This document shows positions 9,342-18,227 of a stretch of DNA of 64,000 bases, in pieces. The translations under genes were made by a program, and so were the position numbers. Origin of the DNA: Deltaproteobacteria bacterium (lineage in GTDB: Bacteria; Myxococcota; UBA727; VGSZ01); assembly GCA_016177705.1 (NCBI GenBank), contig JACOUT010000003.1:682001-746000 (forward strand), in the 5' to 3' direction. How positions within the stretch are numbered: the first letter of the stretch is position 1; the number at the start of each line of letters is the position of its first letter. The notes beneath the pieces were generated by a model. It had not been told where the DNA came from and searched no databases. It was given only the letters and a program-made list of their open reading frames with translations.

Positions 9342-9914
9342 TCAGCGCAGCCGGATCCGCTTGCGGCGCACGGCCAGCACCGCTGATGCCGTCGCTGTGG
9401 CCGGCACCGACGAGGTCACCAGCGCCTCCGCCGGGATGGGGGGCGCCTCCACGGTCGGCGCCGCCGGCGGCGTCAGGTAGGCGACCAGCACGTCGCGCAC
9501 GCGCGCCAGCTCGCCACCGATGCGATCGACCTCGCCGAGCGCCCAGCGCAACTGCTGTTCAGTGGCGACGCGGCGCCGCTCGGCATCGCGCGCCGTGCGC
9601 TCACCGTCTTCGCGTGCGCTGGCCAGCTCGATGGTCAGCTCCTCGATGAGCTGCTGGCGCATCTCGCTCTCGGCGGCCAGGCGCGCCTCCTGCTCGGCGC
9701 GCAGCGCCACCATGCGCTGGCCCGCGTCCTTGCGCACCACGTCGAGGGCGGCGTCCTTCTCGAGCCCGAGGCGGCGCAGCCGTTCCTCGTACTCCTCGCG
9801 CAGCGCCTGCAAGTCCTCGAAGTCGAAGGCACCGCCGGCGGCGTCGGGCGGCGTGCCGCTCGTCCCCGCAGCCGTGACCCCGGTCGACACCAGCCCCGCC
9901 TCGGTTCGCAGCAT
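9342..9914 (-). CDS. Coiled-coil protein of unknown function
   Basis: 190 residues. The ATG at 9914 has GGAGG six bases upstream and is preferred over a longer start at 9974. Residues ~30-130 are Glu/Arg/Ala-rich heptads typical of a long coiled coil (LREEYEERLRRLGLEKD, QQLIEELTIELASARED); the C-terminus is Pro/Ala/Val-rich and ends in basic VRRKRIRLR. There is no signal peptide and no enzymatic motif. It is convergent with the PP2C gene, 26 bases apart. It could be a structural or scaffold protein; the basic tail might bind nucleic acid or membrane, but nothing decides this. Confidence 0.6.
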   Translation of the reverse strand: MLRTEAGLVSTGVTAAGTSGTPPDAAGGAFDFEDLQALREEYEERLRRLGLEKDAALDVVRKDAGQRMVALRAEQEARLAAESEMRQQLIEELTIELASAREDGERTARDAERRRVATEQQLRWALGEVDRIGGELARVRDVLVAYLTPPAAPTVEAPPIPAEALVTSSVPATATASAVLAVRRKRIRLR

Positions 9915-10062
9915 GCGGCCTCCCTTGTCGCGGTCGTCTCGTTCGCGCCTCGTCCGCCTCGATCCGACGTGCAAGCCGCGATCCCGGCCGAAGCGGCGTC
10001 CGCACGGTCTGCCGGCCTCGCCCCGAGTGTCCCGGACGATGACCGGTGCGTACGTGCGGCGA

Positions 10063-11235
10063 TCACGGCCGGGCGCAGGCTTGGACGGTCTGGGTACCTC
10101 CGCTCGGCTTGGTCACGGTCACGTCGACGCAGCGGGTCAGGCCCGCGCCCGACGGGCAGTCGCTCGCGATCGCACAGAACTCCGTGCAGTAGCGCTCGGC
10201 GCCGTCGGTCAAGAGGAAGTTGCTCTGGCACTCGGACCCCGCGGTCGCGTCGGTGCCGGAGGCGACCGTGCCGCGGTCCTCGTTGCAGGTCAGGTCGAAG
10301 ACGTTCTCCGGCACGTTGCGCCGGAGCTGACAGGAGCGCCCGGCGGTGGCGCAGTCGGCCTCCTTGGTGCACAGGTCGGCGCAGAACGTGCCCGGGATGT
10401 TGGTGAAGCCGCTGCCGGTGCAGATGAAGCCGTTGCCGCCGCAGTCGGCGTCGTCGTTGCAGGCCTTGGTGCAGATGCCGTTGGTGTCGCCGTCGCACAG
10501 GCCGGTGGCGCAGTCCTCGTCGTTCTCGAAATACGGACCGGCGCAGGCGTCGCCGAGCTGACCGGCGCCGCTGCCGGCGAAGCCGCAGAAGAGGTTGAGC
10601 GTGCCGGCGTTGTCGACCAGCTCGTTGCACACCTGGCCGCCCGCGGCACAGTCCGCGTCCTGCGCGCATGCCGTCGACGGCAGGTCGCCGTTGGGCACGC
10701 ACACGTCGACGATGCCGCCGGTGCCGCCGACGGAGACGCTGCGCGTGTCGCAGCTCTGCGTCACCGCGCAGTCGTTGGCGGCCGCGCAGGGCGCGCTGCA
10801 CAGGCTGGCGCCGTTGGCGGTGATGCACAGGCCGCGATCGCAGTCGGTGGCGTCGTCGCACGGCGAGCCGGGCGCGAGCCCTGTGCCGCTCGGGTTCTGG
10901 CAGCTGGTGGCGAGCGTGCCGCCGGTGGTGTCGAAGGCGCAGTCGAGCGCTGGCAGGCAGTCGTCGTCGGCGTCGCAGACAGCACCCACGTCGCCGGTGC
11001 CGTCACCCTCACCCTCGCCTTCACCTTCACCTTCTCCCTCTCCCTCGCCTTCGCCTTCACCTTCCCCCTCGCCTTCGCCCTCACCTTCACCTTCACCCTC
11101 GCCTTCGCCTTCCCCCTCGCCTTCGCCCTCACCTTCACCTTCACCTTCACCCTCGCCTTCGCCGACCGCGGTGTTCGGCGGGCAGGCAGCGACGAGGAGG
11201 GCGAGCACGGCGGTGGCGGCGAGGGAGATGCGCAT
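10063..11235 (-). CDS. Cys-rich lipoprotein with Gly-Glu repeat linker
   Basis: 390-residue predicted lipoprotein of unknown role. Signal peptide MRISLAATAVLALLVAAC has a lipobox with Cys18. Next is a low-complexity stalk of 26 consecutive Gly-Glu pairs, then about 300 residues of cysteine-rich repeats of the type C-x-DADC/DDADC followed by CNxxxD, G-x-C and C-x-x-DCP. Such repeats are common in exported myxobacterial proteins and resemble small disulfide-rich (dickkopf/EGF-like) units. The highly acidic stalk would hold the Cys-rich part away from the membrane. It stands 84 bases downstream of the PilZ gene on the same strand. Confidence 0.82.
   Translation of the reverse strand: MRISLAATAVLALLVAACPPNTAVGEGEGEGEGEGEGEGEGEGEGEGEGEGEGEGEGEGEGEGEGEGEGEGEGEGEGDGTGDVGAVCDADDDCLPALDCAFDTTGGTLATSCQNPSGTGLAPGSPCDDATDCDRGLCITANGASLCSAPCAAANDCAVTQSCDTRSVSVGGTGGIVDVCVPNGDLPSTACAQDADCAAGGQVCNELVDNAGTLNLFCGFAGSGAGQLGDACAGPYFENDEDCATGLCDGDTNGICTKACNDDADCGGNGFICTGSGFTNIPGTFCADLCTKEADCATAGRSCQLRRNVPENVFDLTCNEDRGTVASGTDATAGSECQSNFLLTDGAERYCTEFCAIASDCPSGAGLTRCVDVTVTKPSGGTQTVQACARP
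11005..11163 (-). repeat. Hexanucleotide repeat coding for Gly-Glu stalk
   Basis: 159 bases (53 codons) reading G(EG)x26 on the minus strand. The units alternate GAG/GAA and GGC/GGT/GGG. Within it, bases 11062-11109 and 11110-11157 form a near-exact 48-base duplication that differs by a shifted TTCACC unit, a sign of slippage or recombination. It is in frame and coding, not a CRISPR or intergenic repeat. Confidence 0.9.
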
Positions 11236-11319
11236 GGCGCACAGCGTACCAGCGCGGCGCCCGCGCCGGCGCGGCGTCGGGTCGGTCGATCGACCGAGCC
11301 GCGGCGCGTCAGTGCACGG

Positions 11320-12180
11320 CTACGGCACGGTGTCGTCGTTTTGCCAGTCGAAGTCGAACAGCTCGCTCTTGTCGACGAGCTGCAGCTCGGGCAGGTCGAG
11401 CAGCTTGCCCTCGACGACGTCGAGCGGCTCCGCCACGCCGCGCTCCTTGCGCAGCTTGGGCGAGACGAACGCGTACTCGGTGACACGATCGCGCGCGGTG
11501 GGGATGAGCGGCGCCCCCTCGGGCATCGACACCGACCCGACCCCGGCCGTGGGTCCGAGGAAGGCGCGGAAGGCGGCGCGCGCCTCCTTGTCGACCGTGC
11601 GCATGCGTACGCCCATGCGCAGCGGATCGTCGGCCGACCAGCTCGCCACCTCACCGTCGAACGCCAGCTCCTCGTGGGTGACGGGGTGGACGAGCACGAT
11701 GCGCACGGGCGCGCCCACCTGACGCAGCGCCGGCGTCACGAACACCACGGAGCGGGCAAGCACGATCTTCTCGTAGAACTCGAGCAGCGCGGCCGCGTCG
11801 CTCGGTTGAATCAGGAAGCACGCCCCGCTCACGCCCGGCCGCGGCCGCGCGCGCAAGGTGGGGCGCTCGACGGTGCCGATGAACTCGTCCCAGCGCTTGC
11901 GCGCGGCCGCCCCCAAGCAGAAGAAGCGCAGGCCAGCGCCGCCCAGTTGGTCGTGGCGCCGCTCGACGTGGCGCGCCACCGTGGCCATGGCGTCGAAGGT
12001 GCCGCCGCCCAAGCGCACGCTCAGCAGCACGGCGTGCGACACCGGCGGCGGGTCGTCGCACAGGATGAGCAGGCCGTGCCGACTGACGTCGCCGGTGCGC
12101 ACGCGCCGCCGCTCCTTGCGAACGTGCAGCTCGACCTCGAGCTCTCGTGCGTGCCTGGCAGCGTCGCGGCGCTCGCCCAT
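11320..12180 (-). CDS. PilZ-type protein, probably two tandem domains
   Basis: 286 residues, cytosolic. The N-terminus (GERRDAARHARELEVELHVRKERRRVRTGDVSRHGLLI) has the RxxxR...DxSxxG layout of PilZ c-di-GMP-binding domains, although the first Arg cluster is spaced unusually. A second domain of similar length from about residue 115 (RSVVFVTPALRQVGAPVRIVLVHP) looks like the divergent PilZ paralogs common in myxobacteria, with a weakened ligand motif. The C-terminal ~70 residues are unassigned. Its neighbour upstream, 48 bases away on the same strand, is a DUF4388 protein, a pairing that suggests regulation of motility or surface behaviour; that role is inference. Confidence 0.7.
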   Translation of the reverse strand: MGERRDAARHARELEVELHVRKERRRVRTGDVSRHGLLILCDDPPPVSHAVLLSVRLGGGTFDAMATVARHVERRHDQLGGAGLRFFCLGAAARKRWDEFIGTVERPTLRARPRPGVSGACFLIQPSDAAALLEFYEKIVLARSVVFVTPALRQVGAPVRIVLVHPVTHEELAFDGEVASWSADDPLRMGVRMRTVDKEARAAFRAFLGPTAGVGSVSMPEGAPLIPTARDRVTEYAFVSPKLRKERGVAEPLDVVEGKLLDLPELQLVDKSELFDFDWQNDDTVP

Positions 12181-12228
12181 GGCGGCACTCTGCCAGATTC
12201 CTTCCGGTCGGTCACGACCCCGTGGGTG

Positions 12229-13473
12229 TCACTCGTCCTCGATGACGATGGAGGGCATGGGCCCGACGTTGGTCTTCTCCTTGCGCGTCTCGCTGACGCG
12301 CAGGCCCGAGGTGTCGGACGGCAGGGGCTCGGTGCGCTTGACCTTCTTCTTTTTCACCACCGGTGCGGGCGCGTCGTGCGCGGGGGGCGGCGGGGCGTTC
12401 TGCTCCGGGAACAGCACGCTCCGGAAGCGCGGGCGCGGCGCGTTCACCGGCGTCGGCTCGGCGTCGCCGGCGGGCTCGGTGCGCTGGTCGTGGATGCTCC
12501 GCATGCGCGGGTCGGTGCGCTCGCCCGGCCCGGCGAACACGCTGTCGGGCGCCATCGGTGGCGCTGCCAGCGCGCCCGCCATCGCGATCGGAGGCGTGGG
12601 TGCGTCGTTCGACGAGAAGACGTCGTCACCGGCCTCGGGCGCGCCGAGGCTCGCCGGGTCGGGCGCGCGCAAGAGCGCCGACACGTGCGCCGGCACGGCG
12701 GCGGCGGGCGACGCGCGCCGTTCGAGTCGACCGAGCACCTCGAGGTAGCGCAGCAACAGCGCCGCCTCGTCGGGCGGCAGCGTGCCGGTCTCGACCAGGT
12801 CGGCCACCTTCTCCCAGCCACCGACGATGCGGCGCAAGAAGCGCTCCTCGGCGGCGCCGAAGCCGAAGGCCGCGAGCGGCGCCGGCAGGCCGATCTCGTC
12901 GCCGGGGGCGTTGGTGATGCGCACCTGCTGTCCGCGCGCGTGCTCGATCCAGGCGGCGCGGGCGTCGCTGCCGAGCTGGGCGCGCACCGCCAGGTAGACG
13001 ACCGCGAACAGGTCCATCGGCGTCGACGTGAAGCCGCTCAAGAACGACAGCCCGCGGCAGAAGGTGAACGGGCGGCTGCCGAGGCGACAGAAGTGCTCGG
13101 CCTTGCGGCGCGCCTGTGTCGCCAGCACGTCGCGCAGGCCGTCCTCGTCGAGCACGCCCAGCTCCTTGAAGACCTGGCCGGCGAGGCGGTTCGACTCGGC
13201 GATGCGACGCTGCGCGCGCACGAAGGTCGCTCCGTTGACGCGGCCGAGCTCGAGCAGGAGCTGGCCGAGCGGGTGGGCGTACTCGGCGAGCGACACGCCC
13301 ACCGGCCGGCCCTGCATGAAGAACAGGTGGTTCTTGCCGGCGGCGTCCTCGACCGTCAGGCGTCCGGTGATGCGGCTGGCGTGCAACGACAACAGCACGT
13401 CGTAGACGGCGTCGCCGTCGAGGTGACCCTCGACGCAGGTGTCTTCCGGGACGCGGGACGGGTCGAAGCTCAT
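12229..13473 (-). CDS. DUF4388 (PATAN-like) domain protein
   Basis: 414 residues. The N-terminus matches the DUF4388 fold: VEGHLDGDAVYDVLLSLHASRITGRLTVEDAAGKNHLFFMQGRPVGV pattern with its G-x-L and FxxGxPV elements, followed by helical FRAQRRIAESNRLAGQVFKELGVLDE-like sequence typical of these regulators. Cysteines at HFCRL and FTFCRG are in a region that often follows the domain. From ~275 on it becomes a Pro/Ala-rich linker and ends with a basic KKKKVKRTEPLP tail. Such proteins act in myxobacterial motility and signalling networks, often with response regulators; no receiver domain is present here. Divergent from the PBP1A gene over 169 bases. Confidence 0.82.
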   Translation of the reverse strand: MSFDPSRVPEDTCVEGHLDGDAVYDVLLSLHASRITGRLTVEDAAGKNHLFFMQGRPVGVSLAEYAHPLGQLLLELGRVNGATFVRAQRRIAESNRLAGQVFKELGVLDEDGLRDVLATQARRKAEHFCRLGSRPFTFCRGLSFLSGFTSTPMDLFAVVYLAVRAQLGSDARAAWIEHARGQQVRITNAPGDEIGLPAPLAAFGFGAAEERFLRRIVGGWEKVADLVETGTLPPDEAALLLRYLEVLGRLERRASPAAAVPAHVSALLRAPDPASLGAPEAGDDVFSSNDAPTPPIAMAGALAAPPMAPDSVFAGPGERTDPRMRSIHDQRTEPAGDAEPTPVNAPRPRFRSVLFPEQNAPPPPAHDAPAPVVKKKKVKRTEPLPSDTSGLRVSETRKEKTNVGPMPSIVIEDE

Positions 13474-13642
13474 GCCGGCGGCGGGGGAGTTCCCACGTCC
13501 CGACCATAGCGGAACCGCGGCAATCGATCAGGTCTTCGGTCAAGCCTGTCCCGGCCCGAATGGCGCCGGGCGCCTGCTTGTTAGCTCCTGCGCAGGGACT
13601 GTGCGCTTGCCCCGATCACGACGAGTGGTAGCTTTGCCGCCG

Positions 13643-16207
13643 ATGACCAGCCCGACGCCACGGCTCGACAACGAGCGCAGAAAGAGCGGCTTGTTCTGGC
13701 GCCTGCTGCGCTTCGGCTTGTTCCTCGGCGGTGTGGGCGGGCTGGCCGGCGCCGCGGTGGGCGCGGTGGTGTTCGTCGCCTATTCGCGCGACCTGCCCGA
13801 GTTCTCGGACGTCGGTCAGTACCGCCCCAAGCTCGCGACCAAGGTGCTGTCCGTCGATGGCCGCCTGATCGGTGAGTTCTACAGCGAGCGTCGCATCGTC
13901 GTCCCCTACGAGCGCATCCCCAAGCACCTGATCCAGGCGTTCATCGCGGCCGAGGACAAGAAGTTCTTCGATCACCACGGCATCGACTACCTCGGCATGG
14001 CCAACGCGGTGCTGCAGAAGGTGACGGGGCAGACGAAGAAGCTGCGCGGCGCCTCCACCATCACGCAGCAGCTCGCCAAGAGCTTGCTCATCTCCGCCGA
14101 GGGCTTCGGCGCCGGCACCGAGCGCAGCATCAAGCGCAAGGTGCGCGAGGCCATCCTGGCCTCGCGCCTCGAGAGCAACCTGAACAAGGAGGAGATCCTC
14201 TGGCTCTACCTCAATCAGGTCTACCTCGGTCACGGCGCCTACGGCGTGCAGGCGGCGGCGGAGAACTACTTCCGCAAGGACGTGCAGGAGCTGACGCTCG
14301 CCGAGATGGGCGTGCTCGCCGGTCTGCCGCAGGCGCCGAGCCGCTTCTCGCCCTTCATCAACCCGTCGGCGGCGCGCGCGCGTCAAGAGTACGTGCTCGA
14401 GCGCATGCAGAAGGACGGCTACATCACGCCCGCCGACAAGACCGGGGCGCTGGCGCTCTCGGTCGAGAAGACGGTGCACGCGCGCGACGACAGCTTCCTC
14501 GACACCGCGCCGTACTTCACCGAGCACGTGCGTCGCCACATCGTCGAGACCTACGACAACAAGGAGCTGCTCGAGGGTGGCTTGACGGTGTGGACCACGC
14601 TCGACCTCGAGCGTGAGAGCTACGCCGAGACCGCGCTCATCGACGGCGTGCGCGTCACCGACAAGCGCCAGGGTTACCTCGGTCCGGTGGCGCAGCTCAA
14701 GGACGACAAGCAGGCGCAGAAGGTGCTCGACGTCGTCGACAGCAAGATGCTGAAGGGCCAGGCGCCGATCGAGGGCGCGCCGGTGCTGGCGGTGGTCACC
14801 GCGGTCGACGTCGAGCACCAATGGGCGGAGGTGCAGATCGGCAACAAGCTCAAGGGCCGCCTGCCGCTCGCCGGCATGCGCTGGGCGCGCAAGATCAACC
14901 CGTCGCAGAACTGGGAGTTCCACAAGGTCGAGAGCGTGCGCGAGGTGGTCAAGAAGCACGACGTGGTGCTGGTGCAGCCCTGGTTCACCAAGGCGAGCTT
15001 CCTCGAGCACGCCATGGGCGCCGCCGAGAGCGTGCAGAAGCTGCCCGAGGAGAGCGAGATCAACGCCGAGCGCCCGCTGTGCACGCTCGATCAGGTGCCG
15101 CGCGTGCAGGGCTCGCTCATCTCGATGAACCCGCACACCGGCTACGTCGAGGCCATGATCGGCGGCTACTCCTACGAGGACAGCGAGTTCAACCGCGCCG
15201 AGCAGAGCTGCCGGCAGCCGGGCTCGGCCTTCAAGCCCATCGTCTACTCGGCGGCCGTGGTGCGAGAGGGCTTCACGCCCGCAACCATGGTGCTCGATAC
15301 GCCGATCACGCTGCGCGACGAGGACATCGGCAAGAGCTGGAAGCCGCAGAACTTCGAGAGCGTGTTCAAGGGCGAGGTGACGGTGCGCGAGGCCATCTCC
15401 TTCTCGATGAACATGCCGGCTTTGCACACCATGCTCGCGGTGGGCGTGAAAGACGTGGTCGCCTGGGGCAAGCACATGGGCATCAAGACGCCGCTCAAGG
15501 AGGAGCTCGGCACCGCGCTCGGCTCCTCCTGCGTGACGCCGTGGGAGCTGACCAGCGTCTACACCACCTTCGCGCGCATGGGCCTGCGGCCCGAGCCGGT
15601 GTACATCAAGCGCATCGTCGACCGCGACGGCCAGGTGCTCGAGCAGCACGCGAGCCCGAACGACCCGTGGCAGACGCATGCGCAGCGCATCGACTCGGCC
15701 TATCGCTTCCTCGAGGAGCGGCCGCGGCGCGCCATGAGCACCGACGAGAGCTACATCGTGCATTGGCTGCTGACCCAGGTGGCGACGCGCGGCACCGCGG
15801 CCAACGCCTCGCGCCTGCACCGCCCGGTGGCGGGCAAGACCGGCACCACCAACGACAGCTTCGACACCTGGTTCGCCGGCTACACCCCGACCTTGGTGAC
15901 GACGGTGTGGGTGGGCTACGACACCTACGAGTACCCGCTGTCGGTCGGCGAGCAGGGCGGCAAGACCTCGCTGCCCATCTGGCTCGGCTACATGGAGCCC
16001 TCGCTGCGCGGCAAGGAGGAGCCGGAGTGGAGCCCGCCCGCCGGCATCTGCAACGCGCGCGTCGACGGCCGAAACGGCAAGCGCATCTACACCGACGCCC
16101 CCGGCTCCTTCATCGCGCCGTTCCTGTGCGGCAAGGAGCCCGAGTCGGCCGGCGCCGGCAGCGCGCCCGAGACGCTCGACGAGGCCCAGAAGAAGGGCGG
16201 CATCTGA
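13643..16207 (+). CDS. mrcA: Penicillin-binding protein 1A (transglycosylase/transpeptidase)
   Basis: Class A PBP that polymerises lipid II and cross-links peptidoglycan in the periplasm; 854 residues, normal for PBP1A. The start is the ATG of MTSPTPRLDNERRK; no strong ribosome site is seen. A signal anchor lies at ~16-43. The glycosyltransferase domain has the catalytic Glu in EDKKFFDHHGID (E104) and GASTITQQLAK near 136. A large OB-fold insertion follows. The transpeptidase domain has SAFK (Ser528, Lys531), an SxN box in SFSMN and KTGTT from Lys732. It stands alone between divergent and same-strand neighbours. Confidence 0.96.
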   Translation: MTSPTPRLDNERRKSGLFWRLLRFGLFLGGVGGLAGAAVGAVVFVAYSRDLPEFSDVGQYRPKLATKVLSVDGRLIGEFYSERRIVVPYERIPKHLIQAFIAAEDKKFFDHHGIDYLGMANAVLQKVTGQTKKLRGASTITQQLAKSLLISAEGFGAGTERSIKRKVREAILASRLESNLNKEEILWLYLNQVYLGHGAYGVQAAAENYFRKDVQELTLAEMGVLAGLPQAPSRFSPFINPSAARARQEYVLERMQKDGYITPADKTGALALSVEKTVHARDDSFLDTAPYFTEHVRRHIVETYDNKELLEGGLTVWTTLDLERESYAETALIDGVRVTDKRQGYLGPVAQLKDDKQAQKVLDVVDSKMLKGQAPIEGAPVLAVVTAVDVEHQWAEVQIGNKLKGRLPLAGMRWARKINPSQNWEFHKVESVREVVKKHDVVLVQPWFTKASFLEHAMGAAESVQKLPEESEINAERPLCTLDQVPRVQGSLISMNPHTGYVEAMIGGYSYEDSEFNRAEQSCRQPGSAFKPIVYSAAVVREGFTPATMVLDTPITLRDEDIGKSWKPQNFESVFKGEVTVREAISFSMNMPALHTMLAVGVKDVVAWGKHMGIKTPLKEELGTALGSSCVTPWELTSVYTTFARMGLRPEPVYIKRIVDRDGQVLEQHASPNDPWQTHAQRIDSAYRFLEERPRRAMSTDESYIVHWLLTQVATRGTAANASRLHRPVAGKTGTTNDSFDTWFAGYTPTLVTTVWVGYDTYEYPLSVGEQGGKTSLPIWLGYMEPSLRGKEEPEWSPPAGICNARVDGRNGKRIYTDAPGSFIAPFLCGKEPESAGAGSAPETLDEAQKKGGI

Positions 16208-16281
16208 CCTCCGCGTGAGCGGTCATGGCGCGTGTGCTCGTGGTAGGCGCTCCACGCGGCGCGCAGCGATAGCATCGGGCC

Positions 16282-18207
16282 ATGACAACGATGGTCGCTC
16301 GCTTCAGCAGCCTTCCCACGCCAGGTGCCGCCGCGCCCACGCCCGGCGCCGACACGCCCACGCTCGACAACACCGGCAGCTCCGGCGCAAGCGCGACGCC
16401 CGGCTCGAGCTCCCTGCCGGTGGTCAACCCAACCGCCGCCTCCGACGTCGACGAGCTTCGATATCAGATGAGCTCGCTGCTCGGCCGGGGCGGCATGGGC
16501 GAGGTGCGCCTGTGCCACGACCGCCGCATCGGGCGTGACGTCGCCATCAAGCTCGTGTTGTCGGGCGCCTCCGACGCGGGTGTGCGCGCCCGCTTCCTAC
16601 GAGAGGCGCGCGTGCAGGGTCAGCTCGAGCACCCCGCGATCGTGCCGGTGCATGATCTCGAGGTCTTCGACGACGGTTCGGCCTATTTCGCCATGAAGCG
16701 GGTGCGCGGTCGCACGTTGGCCGACATCCTGGCCGCGCTCGGCCACGGCGACGAGGAGACTGCCCGCAGCTTCCCGCTGCGCAAGCTGCTCCAGGCCTTC
16801 AATTCGGTTTGCCTGGCGGTGGAATTCGCGCATGAGAAGGGCGTGGTCCACCGCGACATCAAGCCGAGCAACATCATGCTCGGCAACTTCGGCGAGGTGT
16901 ACCTGCTCGACTGGGGCCTGGCCAAGGTGCTCGCCGGCGACGACGGGGATTCTGCCATCCCCCTCGCCACGCCGCCCGCCGCCGACGGCGTCGTCGCAGG
17001 CGCCACGGTGGCCGGCGCCGTGCTCGGCACGCCCGGCTACATGGCACCCGAGCAGATCGACGCCTCCATCGCGCCCGTCGGGCCTGCCACCGACGTCTAT
17101 GCGCTCGGCGCCGTGCTGTTCGAGATCCTGTCGCTGCGACGCTACCTCGAGTTCAAAGACGTGATCGATGCGACCCTCCAGACGCTGCAGGGCGCCGAGC
17201 CTCGACCATCACGCCGCGCCGCGCCCGAGGTGGCAGGCACCATCGCGCCCGCGCTCGATGAGCTGTGCGCACGCGCGCTGGCGCGAGCGCCGACAGCGCG
17301 CGTGCTCAGCGCGCGCGAGCTCCACGACGAGGTCGAGCGCTACCTCGCCGGTGCCCACGATCTGGAGCGGCGGCGCGCACAGGCGACGGCGCACCTCGAG
17401 ACCGCGCTCGCCCACCCCGACACCGAGGTGGGCCGTAGCGCAGCGCTGCGCGAGCTTGGCAGCGCCGTCGCCATCGATCCGGACAACACCGAGGCGCGCC
17501 GCGCGCTCGTTCGCCTGCTGACCGCGGCGCCGCGCGTGCTACCGCCCGCCGTCCGCCAGCGCGTGCAGGACGACGAGGCCGCGCGACTGCGCGAGCTCGC
17601 CCGAACACGCGGCATCTCCTCGCTGGCGCTCGCGCCGTTCGTGCCGATCGCGCTCTGGCTCGGTGTGCGCGAGCCGCTGTTGTTCTGGCTGTGCGCCTTC
17701 GGTTTCGTGGTGGCTGCCCCCGCGCTGAACCTCGTGCAGTCGCGGACACGGACGCCGAAGGTCTGGCTCGAGGTGCTCATCCACATCGTGTTCCTGGGGT
17801 CGACGATCGGCTTCGGGCGCATCGCGGGTCCGCTGATGCTGGTGCCGGGCCTGGTGATCGCGTCCGCCGTGCAGCTCCAGCTGCACCCGCGGCCGGCACA
17901 CCGCATCGGCGCCATCGTCGCGTGCTGCGTTGCCCTCGTGCTTGCCTTCGCGCTCGAGGTGTCGGGCCTGGTCGATCCGTCCTACAGCGTCACCGGTGAA
18001 GGCATCCTGATCCACGCCCGCATGCTCGAGCTGCCGGCAGCGGCGACGTGGTTCCTCGGCGTGGCGTCGTTGATCACGCTGATGACACCGAGCATCTTCG
18101 CGTACCGCACGCGCACCGAGCTCACCGGCGCCGAGGAGCGGCTGCACGTGCAGGCCTGGCAGCTCGCGCAGATCGTCCCTGCCGAGGAGAGCCGCGCGAT
18201 GGCGTGA
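16282..18207 (+). CDS. Ser/Thr protein kinase with polytopic C-terminal membrane domain
   Basis: 641 residues. A Pro/Thr/Ala-rich N-terminal tail of ~60 residues precedes the kinase domain: LGRGGMGEV loop, VAIKLV Lys, HRD at 190-192 with K194, and DWG at 210-212 in place of DFG, followed by [10 protein letters not shown]. The DWG variant is a known subgroup in myxobacteria and should still bind Mg. After a helical stretch (~365-425), residues ~430-625 hold about six hydrophobic segments, so the kinase is cytoplasmic and tethered by a multi-pass domain that could sense membrane state. There is no extracellular sensor domain of note. It stands 74 bases after PBP1A on the same strand and could be co-transcribed. 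Confidence 0.93.
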   Translation: MTTMVARFSSLPTPGAAAPTPGADTPTLDNTGSSGASATPGSSSLPVVNPTAASDVDELRYQMSSLLGRGGMGEVRLCHDRRIGRDVAIKLVLSGASDAGVRARFLREARVQGQLEHPAIVPVHDLEVFDDGSAYFAMKRVRGRTLADILAALGHGDEETARSFPLRKLLQAFNSVCLAVEFAHEKGVVHRDIKPSNIMLGNFGEVYLLDWGLAKVLAGDDGDSAIPLATPPAADGVVAGATVAGAVLGTPGYMAPEQIDASIAPVGPATDVYALGAVLFEILSLRRYLEFKDVIDATLQTLQGAEPRPSRRAAPEVAGTIAPALDELCARALARAPTARVLSARELHDEVERYLAGAHDLERRRAQATAHLETALAHPDTEVGRSAALRELGSAVAIDPDNTEARRALVRLLTAAPRVLPPAVRQRVQDDEAARLRELARTRGISSLALAPFVPIALWLGVREPLLFWLCAFGFVVAAPALNLVQSRTRTPKVWLEVLIHIVFLGSTIGFGRIAGPLMLVPGLVIASAVQLQLHPRPAHRIGAIVACCVALVLAFALEVSGLVDPSYSVTGEGILIHARMLELPAAATWFLGVASLITLMTPSIFAYRTRTELTGAEERLHVQAWQLAQIVPAEESRAMA

Positions 18208-18227
18208 GCCGAGCGGACCCGCTGCGC

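Noticed and set aside
10994..11165. Hexanucleotide array considered as a CRISPR or intergenic tandem repeat
   Set aside because: Units are six bases, in frame and coding for Gly-Glu; no spacers or cas genes.
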